Shown: positions 1-6,148, numbered from the stretch's first letter. The stretch is 9,072 nucleotides of DNA from Enterovirga sp. (GCA_028290385.1 JAQGJZ010000309.1:1-9072); one strand, 5' to 3'. The notes: a model not told the origin generated them from the letters alone. Translations and numbers: made by a program.

Positions 1-1139
1 TGGCGCTCGATATCGGTCGCATATCCGCCGAGGACCGCCAGGAGGGCATCGCCGAACTCGAGTTCGAGCTCCGCAGCGGCCAGGCTTCCGACCTGTTCGA
101 CCTCGTGCGGTCGCTCGGCGGGGCGGCGCGCCTGCGCATCGGCGTGCTGACCAAATCGGAACGCGGCTACCGGCTGGCCGCCGGCGACGAGCCGGTCAGC
201 GTCAAGGCCGAACCGGTGGTGCTCAGGCGCGGCATGTCGAGTGCGGACGCCTTTGCGGCCATCGTGCGGTCCTGCATCCGGCATTTCCGTTTGAACGAGC
301 CGATCCTCATCGCGACCCGCTCCACGGAATCGCTGCATCAGGCCCGGGTCGCGATGCGCCGGCTCCGGTCGGCGCTGTCGTTGTTCGGCGATCTCGTCGC
401 CGACCGCGACAGCGAAGGGCTGAAGCGCCGGCTGCGCACCGCCTCCGGCCTCCTCGGCGAAGGCCGCAATCTCGATGTCTACATCGAGGGCGTGTCCGCG
501 CAGGCGGGCGATCCGGAGGACGCGGCCGAGGCGCTCGCGGCCTTTCTGACCGGCCTGCGGGCCGACCGCGAGCGGGCCTACGACCGCATCCTGGCCATGC
601 TGGATTCGCCACGCTTCCGCCGCCTCATGCTCGATCTTCTGTTCTGGACGGAAGCGGGTCCGTGGCGCACCGACCCCGAGCGCCGCGCCGCCTGCAAACG
701 GCCCATCGAGGAGCATGCGGCAGAGTTGCTCGCGAAGCGCCGTCGCCGCGTAAAGCGGCGCGGCGAGCATCTGGACAGGATCGATCCGGCGGCCCGGCAC
801 GAGGTGCGGATCGACGCCAAGAAGCTGCGCTACGCCTCTGAGTTCTTCGCCGGCCTCGTGGCGGACGGAAAGAGCGGGCGCCGCCACAAGACGTTCCTGG
901 CCGCGCTCGAGAAGATCCAGGGCTGCCTGGGCGACCTCAACGATATCCAGACCGCCCGCGAGATCGCGGCCGACATCGCCCGGCAGGCGGGAGGCGCCCG
1001 CGCAGGGCTCACCCGGGAGGCCGACCACGTCGAGGCCGCGCGGCAGGACCGGGAGGTCGCCCTCCTGGAGGCTGCCGTAAGCGCGCACGAGGACTTTGTG
1101 GCCGCCAAGCCCTTCTGGAAGGATTTCGCCCGGGGCTGA
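1..1139 (+). CDS. CYTH-CHAD domain protein (probable inorganic triphosphatase/polyphosphate-binding), 5'-truncated by window edge
   Basis: The reading frame is open from position 3 to the TGA at 1137-1139, so the gene starts left of the window. A GTG at 105 is internal, because the codons before it continue a CYTH domain. The visible CYTH end carries an ELEFELRSG strand (about 57-83) and a KSERGYRLA strand (about 153-179), typical of the triphosphate-tunnel fold. The N-terminal ExExK signature lies outside the window. A CHAD domain follows (about 240-1100). It has the two conserved histidine/basic helices, HQARVAMRRLRS with His at 336-338 and HEVRIDAKKLRY with His at 798-800. In this family CYTH hydrolyses inorganic triphosphate (E. 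coli YgiF) and CHAD binds polyphosphate; the protein is probably cytosolic. The substrate here is inferred. The gene converges on gapR, 15 bp apart. A 5-bp stem (GGCTG/CAGCC, 1134-1149) at the stop is too weak to call a terminator. Confidence 0.92.
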   Translation, partial: ALDIGRISAEDRQEGIAELEFELRSGQASDLFDLVRSLGGAARLRIGVLTKSERGYRLAAGDEPVSVKAEPVVLRRGMSSADAFAAIVRSCIRHFRLNEPILIATRSTESLHQARVAMRRLRSALSLFGDLVADRDSEGLKRRLRTASGLLGEGRNLDVYIEGVSAQAGDPEDAAEALAAFLTGLRADRERAYDRILAMLDSPRFRRLMLDLLFWTEAGPWRTDPERRAACKRPIEEHAAELLAKRRRRVKRRGEHLDRIDPAARHEVRIDAKKLRYASEFFAGLVADGKSGRRHKTFLAALEKIQGCLGDLNDIQTAREIAADIARQAGGARAGLTREADHVEAARQDREVALLEAAVSAHEDFVAAKPFWKDFARG

Positions 1140-1154
1140 CGCCGCAGCCGGCCG

Positions 1155-1409
1155 CTATGCCATGCCGAGCGCCTGCATGTAGAGCTCGAGGATCGCTTCC
1201 TCCTCCTGGCGCTCCGCGTGGTCCTTCTTGCGGATGCGCAGGATCTGGCGCACCGCCTTGGAATCGAAGCCGCGGCCCTTCAGCTCGGCGAAGACATCCT
1301 TGATGTCGCCCGCGATGCCGGCCTTCTCCTCTTCCAGGCGCTCGATGCGCTCGATGAACTGCTTAAGCTCGTCGGCTGCGACACCGGTATCCGCGACGTC
1401 TGCGGCCAT
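1155..1409 (-). CDS. gapR: GapR family nucleoid-associated DNA-binding protein (DUF2312/UPF0335)
   Basis: This 84-residue protein matches the usual GapR length and layout. A short variable N-terminus is followed by an acidic/basic coiled-coil helix ([16 protein letters not shown], residues 14-29). The conserved central part contains [16 protein letters not shown], and the C-terminus carries the diagnostic [16 protein letters not shown]. In Caulobacter, GapR binds overtwisted, AT-rich DNA ahead of polymerases as a dimer of dimers and helps topoisomerases during replication and transcription. The basic [10 protein letters not shown] stretch fits DNA contact. The ATG at 1407-1409 is preceded by GGAG (1420-1423, 10 nt upstream) and a closer G-run, which supports this start. 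The gene is divergent from hemW across 139 bp. A CcrM-type GATTC and a TTAAC half-site lie in that spacer. Identity is near certain; the function is known from relatives, not shown here. Confidence 0.95.
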   Translation of the reverse strand: MAADVADTGVAADELKQFIERIERLEEEKAGIAGDIKDVFAELKGRGFDSKAVRQILRIRKKDHAERQEEEAILELYMQALGMA

Positions 1410-1548
1410 GATCCCCCAACTCCATACACACCCGGCAAAGGCCGGTTAACGATTCGGAAGCAACGATGCGGCCTGCCCGCCCCGCCCCGCGCCGTCAAGG
1501 TTTCCAAGCCGCGTCACCCGACCGGCAGAACTGTGCTAGGGTGAAACA
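1410..1548. promoter_or_regulatory. divergent gapR/hemW intergenic region
   Basis: This 139-bp spacer must hold the promoters of both divergent genes. I see no convincing paired -35/-10 hexamers in either direction. Visible elements are a short hairpin CCGGC-AAAG-GCCGG (1432-1445), a TTAAC half-site at 1446-1450 directly joined to a GANTC site at 1451-1455, and a G/C-only run near 1476-1496. AGGGTGA at 1538-1544 is a good Shine-Dalgarno for hemW. The assignment as a regulatory region rests on gene orientation rather than on recognised promoter motifs. Confidence 0.5.
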
Positions 1549-2712
1549 ATGCTCGATCACCCGACTCGCGATGCCGGCTTCGCCGTCTACGTGCACTGGC
1601 CGTTCTGCCTCGCGAAGTGCCCGTATTGCGACTTCAACAGCCATGTGCGGCAGGGCGGGGTCGACGAGGCCCGCTTTGCGGATGCGTTCCGACGCGAGAT
1701 CGCGCATGCCGCCTCGCTCACGCCCGGCCGGACGGTCACCAGCATCTTTCTCGGCGGCGGTACGCCCTCGCTGATGAAGCCGGAGACGGTCGGGGCCGTG
1801 CTCGACGCCATCGGGGGTGCCTGGGAGGTGCTGCCGGGCGCCGAGGTGACGCTCGAGGCCAACCCGACCAGCGTCGAAGCGGAGCGCTTCCGCGGCTACA
1901 AGGCCGCCGGCGTGAACCGGCTATCGATCGGGGTCCAGGCGCTGAACGACGCCGATCTCAGCCGCCTCGGCCGCATGCATTCCGTGGAGGAGGCGCTCGC
2001 GGCCGTCGCGATCGCCCGCAACACGTTCGAGCGCTATTCCTTCGACCTCATCTATGCCCGGCCGAACCAGACGGCCGAGGCCTGGGCGGCCGAGCTCAGG
2101 CAGGCGATCGGCTATGCGGCCGAGCACCTGTCGCTGTACCAGCTGACCATCGAGCCCGGCACCTGGTTCGAGAAGCTGCACGCGGCGGGCCGGCTCGTCG
2201 TGCCCGACGCCGAGACCGGGCGGGTGCTCTACGACGTTACGCAGGAGATCTGCGACGCGGCCGGAATGCCGGCCTACGAGATCTCCAACCATGCCCGGCC
2301 GGGTGCCGAGTCGCGGCACAATCTCGTTTACTGGCGCTACGGCGAATATGTCGGTGTCGGGCCTGGCGCGCATGGGCGCGTGGTCGCGCCTGAAGGCCGG
2401 ATCGCCACCGCGACCGAGCGCAGCCCGGAACGCTGGCTCGAGCGCGTCGAGACGCATGGCCACGGCCTGGTCGACTTCACGAGCCTGACGCCCGAGGAGG
2501 TCGCGGACGAGTTTCTGCTGATGGGGCTCCGCTTGCGCGAGGGGATCGATCCCGAGCGCTTCCGTGCCTTTGCGGGCCGGCGGCTCGATGCCCGGCGCAT
2601 CTCCGACCTCGTGGGCGACGGGCTTATTGCGGGCCATCTCGGTTCGCGGATCGCCGTCACGCCGGCCGGCTTCCCGGTGCTGGATGCCGTGGTGGCCGAT
2701 CTCGCGGCCTGA
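1549..2712 (+). CDS. hemW: HemW-type radical SAM haem chaperone (oxygen-independent coproporphyrinogen oxidase-like)
   Basis: The 387-residue protein opens with the radical SAM cluster motif CLAKCPYC (Cys20, Cys24, Cys27), which holds a 4Fe-4S cluster. The next residues are DFN. True HemN has a further Cys here (CxxxCxxCxC), so this is the HemW branch. GGGTPS (69-74), TLEANPTS (101-108), GVNRLSIGVQ (121-130) and FDLIYARPNQT (165-175) are standard family blocks. YEISNHARPG, HNLVYW and GVGPGAHG come later, and a HemN_C-like domain starts at FTSLTPEE. HemW binds haem and inserts it into respiratory proteins; it is not thought to perform the HemN decarboxylation. The ATG at 1549 follows AGGGTGA and gives the expected family length. 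In many relatives hemW sits behind rdgB; here its neighbour is gapR. No truncation or missing key residue is seen. Confidence 0.95.
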   Translation: MLDHPTRDAGFAVYVHWPFCLAKCPYCDFNSHVRQGGVDEARFADAFRREIAHAASLTPGRTVTSIFLGGGTPSLMKPETVGAVLDAIGGAWEVLPGAEVTLEANPTSVEAERFRGYKAAGVNRLSIGVQALNDADLSRLGRMHSVEEALAAVAIARNTFERYSFDLIYARPNQTAEAWAAELRQAIGYAAEHLSLYQLTIEPGTWFEKLHAAGRLVVPDAETGRVLYDVTQEICDAAGMPAYEISNHARPGAESRHNLVYWRYGEYVGVGPGAHGRVVAPEGRIATATERSPERWLERVETHGHGLVDFTSLTPEEVADEFLLMGLRLREGIDPERFRAFAGRRLDARRISDLVGDGLIAGHLGSRIAVTPAGFPVLDAVVADLAA

Positions 2713-2761
2713 CCGGCCCGCCGGGCTCCGGGGCACAAACACGCCCTCCCGGCATTGTTGG

Positions 2762-3265
2762 ATGAAACGCCACGAACGGATGACCATGCCGTCCGCCCTG
2801 TCCCGCGCCCTTCTCGCCGCCGCCACCCTGGCCGCAAGCTACCTGCCTGCCGCGGCCCAAAGCCTCGCCGACATGGAACAACGCTCGGCCACCATCGCCG
2901 AGCGCTACCTCGCGGTCTGGTCGTCGAGCGGCGAGCTCTCGATCGAGGGCGTGCCCTATGTGTATGGGCCCCGGGTCAGGTTTTATGGGCGCGAGATGGA
3001 TTGGCGCGGCCTAGCCGCCGAAAAGCGCCGGGCGACGCGGCAATGGCCCGTCCGCTCCTATCACCATCGCCCCGGCTCGATGCGGGTGCTCTGCAACGCC
3101 GACACGCGGCGCTGCGCGGTGCGCTCGATCATTGATTACCGCGTCGCGAATCCAGGCCGCGGCAGGCGAGCGGCGGGCGCCGCCAGCTTCGACCTCGGCA
3201 TCAGCTTCGAGGGGCCGAAGCCGGTCATCCTGTACGAAGGCGGCGGGCCGTTGCGCCGCCGCTGA
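2762..3265 (+). CDS. small exported (periplasmic) protein of unknown function, possibly NTF2-like
   Basis: The product is 167 residues from the ATG at 2762. Its N-terminus reads as a Sec signal peptide: basic MKRHER, an Ala/Leu-rich core around residues 12-28, then PAAA-Q with probable cleavage after Ala32. In-frame ATGs at 2780 and 2786 are alternatives. None has a strong Shine-Dalgarno; 2762 is preferred for its basic n-region. The mature part of about 135 residues has ERYLAVWSS, VRFYGREMDW, KRRATRQWPVRSYHHRPG, two cysteines (VLCNADTRRCAV, which could pair) and FDLGISFEG. The order of an amphipathic helix, a WSS/FYG block and late strands recalls small NTF2-like domains of rhizobial exported proteins. 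That is a recollection and not proven. The gene follows hemW by 49 bp and may be co-transcribed. It ends 6 bp from the opposing 892-residue gene. A GGCGGC/GCCGCC hairpin (3239-3260) overlaps its 3' end. Confidence 0.75.
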   Translation: MKRHERMTMPSALSRALLAAATLAASYLPAAAQSLADMEQRSATIAERYLAVWSSSGELSIEGVPYVYGPRVRFYGREMDWRGLAAEKRRATRQWPVRSYHHRPGSMRVLCNADTRRCAVRSIIDYRVANPGRGRRAAGAASFDLGISFEGPKPVILYEGGGPLRRR

Positions 3266-3271
3266 CCGCGT

Positions 3272-5950
3272 TCAGTCGCCGCTGAGCCAGCCAAGCACCC
3301 CGCCCGGACCGGGCCGGCGCACGAAGTAGCCGCGCGGCGCGCTGTCCGAGTAGTACCGCCGACGCTCGACAAAGGTGCGCGAGCGGACCGGCGCATCCGG
3401 ATACACCCACTCGCCATAGCCGCGCGATGCGCGCGGCGGAGCGTAACGGTGGCTCGGATCGTAGGCCTCAAGATGCGGGCGGCGGTTCCGCCGCGCTTCG
3501 CGCAGGTTTCTCGCCTCGCGCGCAGCCTCCCGCCGGGCCTCGGCCTGTGCCCGGGCGGCCTCGCGCCGGGACCGACGCTCGCCAGCCACCTGCTCGGCCC
3601 GGGCCGCAACACGGGCCCGCTCGGCTTCCTTCTCGGCGCGTACGGCCTGGCGCTTGGCCTCGGCCTCGGCACGGGCCGTGTCGGCGCGGGCGGTTTGCTC
3701 CTTGGCGGCCTGCTCGGCTGCGGCGGCGAGACGGGCCTTCTCGGCCTCCTGCTGGGTCCGCTCGGCCTGACGCCGGGCCTCGGCTTCGACGCGCGCCGCT
3801 TCCTGGCGGGCGGTTTGCTCCTTGGCGGCCTGCTCGGCCGCAGCGGCCAGGCGAGCCTTCTCGGCCTCCTGCTGGGTCTGCTCGGCCTGTCGCTTGGCCT
3901 CGGCCTCGAGCCGTGCGGCTTCCTGGCGGGCGAGGCGCTCCTTGGCGGCCTGTTCGGCTGCGGCCGCGAGGCGAGCCTTCTCGGCTTCCTGCTGGGTCCG
4001 CTCGGCCTGCCGCTTGGCCTCGGCCTCCACGCGCGCGGCTTCCTGGCGGGCGAGGCGCTCCTTGGCGGCCTGCTCAGCCACGGCTGCCAGGCGAGCCTTC
4101 TCGGCGTCCCTGTCCTTGATCTCGGCCTGACGCTTGGCCTCGGCTTCGACCCGTGCTGCTTCCTGACGGGCAGCGCGCTCCTTAGCGGCTTGCTCGGCCA
4201 CAGCCGCGAGGCGAGCCTTTTCAGCGTCGCGGTCCTTGAGCGCGGCTTGGCGCTTGGCCTCGGCCTCGATCCGTGCGGCTTCCTGACGAACAGCGCGCTC
4301 CTTGGCGGCCTGCTCGGCCACAGCGGCTAGGCGAGCCTTCTCGGCTTCCCTGTCCTTGGTCTCGGCCTGGCGCCGAGCTTCGGCCTCGGCCCGTAGCGCT
4401 TCCTGGCGGGCGAGGCGCTCTTTGGCGGCCTGCTCTGCTAAAGCCGCGAGGCGAGCCTTTTCGGCTTCGCGGTCCTTGAGCGCGGCCTGGCGCTTGGCTT
4501 CGGCCTCGATGCGAGCTGCTTCCTGAAGGGGGAGGCGCTCCTTTGCAGCCTGCTCGGCATCGGCAGCGAGGCGGGTGCGCTCCGCGTCCTTCGCGGCGCG
4601 CTCCGCCTTCAGGCGCTCCTCCCGTTCAGCCCGGGCCAGTTCCCGGCGTTCGCGCGCAGTGAGCTGGCGTTCCGGCGTGGCCGCCTGGGCACCGGCGTCC
4701 TGCACCGCCGCGTCCGGGACGGAGAGAATCACGGGCTGGTTGGTGGGGGCTGCGCCCTGCAGGGCCGTGACGGTCACGGCCTCGCGGCTCTCGTTCGTGG
4801 CGGTGGCCGGGTTCACCAGGGCCGGCGCGACACTGCTCGGGCTGATGGGAGCCGGCGTGACGGTCGCGATCCTGGCGGCGGCTGCATCCTCGACGACGGG
4901 GCTCGCGGTATGGGTCGGGGCGACTGCCGCCGGCTTGAGCTCGACGATCTCGGCGGGGGCGGCCGTGACCGCCTGAGGTGCCACGGGCGCCACGATGCTC
5001 GGGGGCGCGGCGGGACGCGCCTGCTGGGCCGCGAGAAGGGCCGAGACGGCAGCGTCGCCCGGGGCTGCTGCCCGTTCGGCAGGTGCCGGCCGCGCGGATT
5101 CGGACGCCGCGATGCTCGGGCCCGACGGGCTGCGCTGGGCGGTCTCGACCGCGGGGCGGGAGCCTTCGAGCGCCTTGCCGGGCGCGCCGGAGGGCGCGGT
5201 CTCGGCGACCTGGGACCCCTTTGCGATGACTGGCCCAACGGCAGCGGGAGGGGGCGAGGAGGCTTGGGCGCCCTCGGTCAGCGTCGGCTCGGCCCCGGGC
5301 GTCGCGGGCGGAACGGTCGCCAGGTAAGTCCGGTCGATCGGGATGACGCGCACGTTCCTGGCCGGCCGCTCGGTCCGCTCGGCGGCCGGAGCCGGCTTGT
5401 CCGCGGGCTGGGCCACCTTGATCGACTCGGTCGGCTTGCGGGCGCGCGGTGCGGGAGCAGGCTCAACCGCCTTCACGGGCTCGGTCCGGGCCGCGGGCTG
5501 CGGCTCGGGCGAGGTCACGGCCGAGGCTTGCGCCAGCTGAAGGGAGGCAGGCGTCGCGGGTTCGGGGTTCGCGCCTGCGACCGTGGCGGGCGCGGGAATC
5601 TCGGGATCGTCCACGCGGTCGGGTGCGCGCACCGATGCCGTCTCGGTGACCCGGGCTGATGGCTCCGGCTCGTCGCGTCCGGTCGCAGCGGGAAGCACCG
5701 CGGCCGCGGTGCTGATGGCAGCCGGCGCCTCGGGCTGTGCGGGCCGCGTCGCGGCGGTCGCCTGGTCCGGCCCGCAGCCGCGTTGAACGTAAGGAAAGAC
5801 CCTGTCGCAGGCCGCGGCCGCCCGGGCCGGCTCGGCCCTGCCAGGCGTCTGGCCACCGAATTGGGCGACCCCCGCAGTCCAGAAAACGCCGGCGCTAAAC
5901 ACCGCCGCCACGGTCAGCACGACGCCGACCGGAACCGCCGAGCTGCTCAT
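3272..5950 (-). CDS. membrane-anchored Ala/Pro-rich protein with long 40-residue-repeat charged helix (TolA-like layout), unknown function
   Basis: The product is 892 residues. Residues 6-29 form one hydrophobic segment (membrane anchor or uncleaved signal; no basic n-region). CDRVFPYVQRGC follows (Cys48, Cys59). Residues 60-425 are Ala/Pro/Val-rich and probably disordered. From about 427 to 824 the chain is almost entirely A/E/K/R/Q with one internal proline (Pro474). It is built of 40-residue repeats of the type EAARxEAEAKRQA, then EKARLAAxAEQAAKER (residues 437-796). The last 66 residues (827-892) are a tail with 7 Tyr, 2 Trp and 11 Arg, ending in GWLSGD. The layout resembles TolA-type spanners, but I see no TolA C-terminal domain and no TonB-like motif, so function is unknown. 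The ATG at 5948-5950 has GAGG (5958-5961) 7 nt upstream. The gene is downstream of typA but is separated from it by 198 bp and a strong hairpin, so it is probably transcribed separately. Confidence 0.85.
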   Translation of the reverse strand: MSSSAVPVGVVLTVAAVFSAGVFWTAGVAQFGGQTPGRAEPARAAAACDRVFPYVQRGCGPDQATAATRPAQPEAPAAISTAAAVLPAATGRDEPEPSARVTETASVRAPDRVDDPEIPAPATVAGANPEPATPASLQLAQASAVTSPEPQPAARTEPVKAVEPAPAPRARKPTESIKVAQPADKPAPAAERTERPARNVRVIPIDRTYLATVPPATPGAEPTLTEGAQASSPPPAAVGPVIAKGSQVAETAPSGAPGKALEGSRPAVETAQRSPSGPSIAASESARPAPAERAAAPGDAAVSALLAAQQARPAAPPSIVAPVAPQAVTAAPAEIVELKPAAVAPTHTASPVVEDAAAARIATVTPAPISPSSVAPALVNPATATNESREAVTVTALQGAAPTNQPVILSVPDAAVQDAGAQAATPERQLTARERRELARAEREERLKAERAAKDAERTRLAADAEQAAKERLPLQEAARIEAEAKRQAALKDREAEKARLAALAEQAAKERLARQEALRAEAEARRQAETKDREAEKARLAAVAEQAAKERAVRQEAARIEAEAKRQAALKDRDAEKARLAAVAEQAAKERAARQEAARVEAEAKRQAEIKDRDAEKARLAAVAEQAAKERLARQEAARVEAEAKRQAERTQQEAEKARLAAAAEQAAKERLARQEAARLEAEAKRQAEQTQQEAEKARLAAAAEQAAKEQTARQEAARVEAEARRQAERTQQEAEKARLAAAAEQAAKEQTARADTARAEAEAKRQAVRAEKEAERARVAARAEQVAGERRSRREAARAQAEARREAAREARNLREARRNRRPHLEAYDPSHRYAPPRASRGYGEWVYPDAPVRSRTFVERRRYYSDSAPRGYFVRRPGPGGVLGWLSGD
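3563..4642 (-). repeat. 120-bp coding tandem repeat, nine units
   Basis: Nine 120-bp units lie in register inside the 892-residue gene and encode residues 437-796. Seven central units (3683-4522) are closely similar and share blocks such as GCTTCCTG(G/A)CGGGC and CTCCTTGGCGGCCTGCTCGGC on the plus strand. The unit at 4523-4642 and the one at 3563-3682 are diverged edge copies, and a decayed partial copy follows below 3562. The period is exact, with no insertions or deletions between units. The repeats are translated and have no unrelated spacers, so this is not a CRISPR array. Confidence 0.93.
5864..5935 (-). other. N-terminal transmembrane segment or signal anchor of the 892-residue protein
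   Basis: Codons for residues 6-29 encode an uninterrupted run of V, L, A, G, F, T, S and W with no charge (VGVVLTVAAVFSAGVFWTAG). It is long enough to cross a membrane once. GVA-Q at residues 27-30 could be a weak signal-peptidase site, so the segment may be a cleaved signal peptide instead. There is no Lys or Arg before it, which leaves orientation uncertain. The later cysteine pair and Pro-rich linker favour export of the C-terminal part. Confidence 0.7.
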
Positions 5951-6045
5951 TTCGCTGCCTCAACCTGAGTTAAGGAAGTGTTAGCCGATCGCCCGCGGAA
6001 TGCCACTGGGAACTGAGCCATGAGGTCGGCTTTCCGGGCTGCCAT
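5947..6045 (-). other. possible short upstream ORF (32 codons) overlapping the 892-residue gene start
   Basis: An ATG at 6043-6045 opens a 32-codon frame whose TGA (5947-5949) overlaps the next gene's ATG as ATGA, an arrangement typical of translational coupling. The peptide starts MAARKADLMAQF and ends TQVEAAK. It has no clear Shine-Dalgarno at ideal spacing and uses the rare codon TTA. Its frame stays open upstream through the typA terminator, as often happens by chance in GC-rich DNA. I list it only because of the ATGA overlap. Confidence 0.18.
5970..5984. promoter_or_regulatory. candidate CtrA-like box TTAA-N7-TTAG
   Basis: The plus strand reads TTAA GGAAGTG TTAG, which matches the alphaproteobacterial CtrA consensus TTAA-N7-TTAA at 7 of 8 specified bases with the exact 7-bp spacing. 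It ends 20 bp upstream of the start codon of the 892-residue gene, in an AT-richer island of a GC-rich spacer. If real, binding so close to the start codon would more easily repress than activate. This is motif evidence only. Confidence 0.35.
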
Positions 6046-6102
6046 GCGCGCGTCGCGCGCCCCTCGGGGCAGTCCGATAGGAGAGCTCCGGACGGTGCCG
6101 GA
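6046..6102. repeat. cluster of three short inverted repeats in the typA / 892-residue gene spacer
   Basis: Three perfect inverted repeats follow closely: GCGCGCG-T-CGCGCGC (6046-6060), GCCCC-TC-GGGGC (6059-6070, sharing two bases with the first) and TCCGG-6 nt-CCGGA (6087-6102). With the typA hairpin (6114-6140) they make four stem-forming elements in about 95 bp. The first two have loops too small to be good RNA hairpins as drawn. They may be protein-binding palindromes or chance products of G+C-rich sequence. No riboswitch class is recognised. Confidence 0.5.
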
Positions 6103-6113
6103 AGTTCCCTTGT

Positions 6114-6140
6114 AGGGCAGCGACGCGCTGTCGCTGCCCT
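6114..6140 (-). terminator. terminator-like hairpin downstream of typA
   Basis: AGGGCAGCGAC (6114-6124) and GTCGCTGCCCT (6130-6140) form a perfect 11-bp stem around a 5-nt loop, starting 8 nt past the typA stop codon. On the minus strand the hairpin is followed by ACAAGGGAAC with no U-tract, so it is not a canonical intrinsic terminator. It may act with Rho or as a 3'-end stabiliser. Position and stem strength support a transcript-end role. Confidence 0.6.
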
Positions 6141-6148
6141 GGGAGACG

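Noticed and set aside
105..107. GTG as the true start of the first gene
   Set aside because: The codons from position 3 to 104 continue a CYTH domain in the same frame, so the gene begins outside the window.
2713..2761. Possible terminator after hemW (GCCC-GCC-GGGC at 2716-2726)
   Set aside because: The stem is only 4 bp, there is no T-run, and such GC palindromes are common here; co-transcription with the next gene stays open.
1921..2826. Minus-strand open frame of about 300 codons opposite hemW
   Set aside because: hemW is unambiguous on the plus strand; the opposite frame has no family features and crosses the end of hemW.
3449..4330. Long plus-strand open frame encoding a Leu/Gly-rich repeat protein (LLGGLLG-type)
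   Set aside because: It is the antisense shadow of the 120-bp repeat. The minus frame has a good start, a Shine-Dalgarno, a membrane segment and sensible composition; the plus frame has none of these.
3563..4642. Regular repeat considered as a CRISPR array or non-coding satellite
   Set aside because: Units are 120 bp, contiguous, without unique spacers, in frame, and translate to a consistent helix.
4910..5659. Plus-strand Arg/Gly-rich open frame
   Set aside because: It lies antisense to the Ala/Pro-rich linker, and such frames arise from GC-rich codon bias. There is no recognisable domain or start signal.
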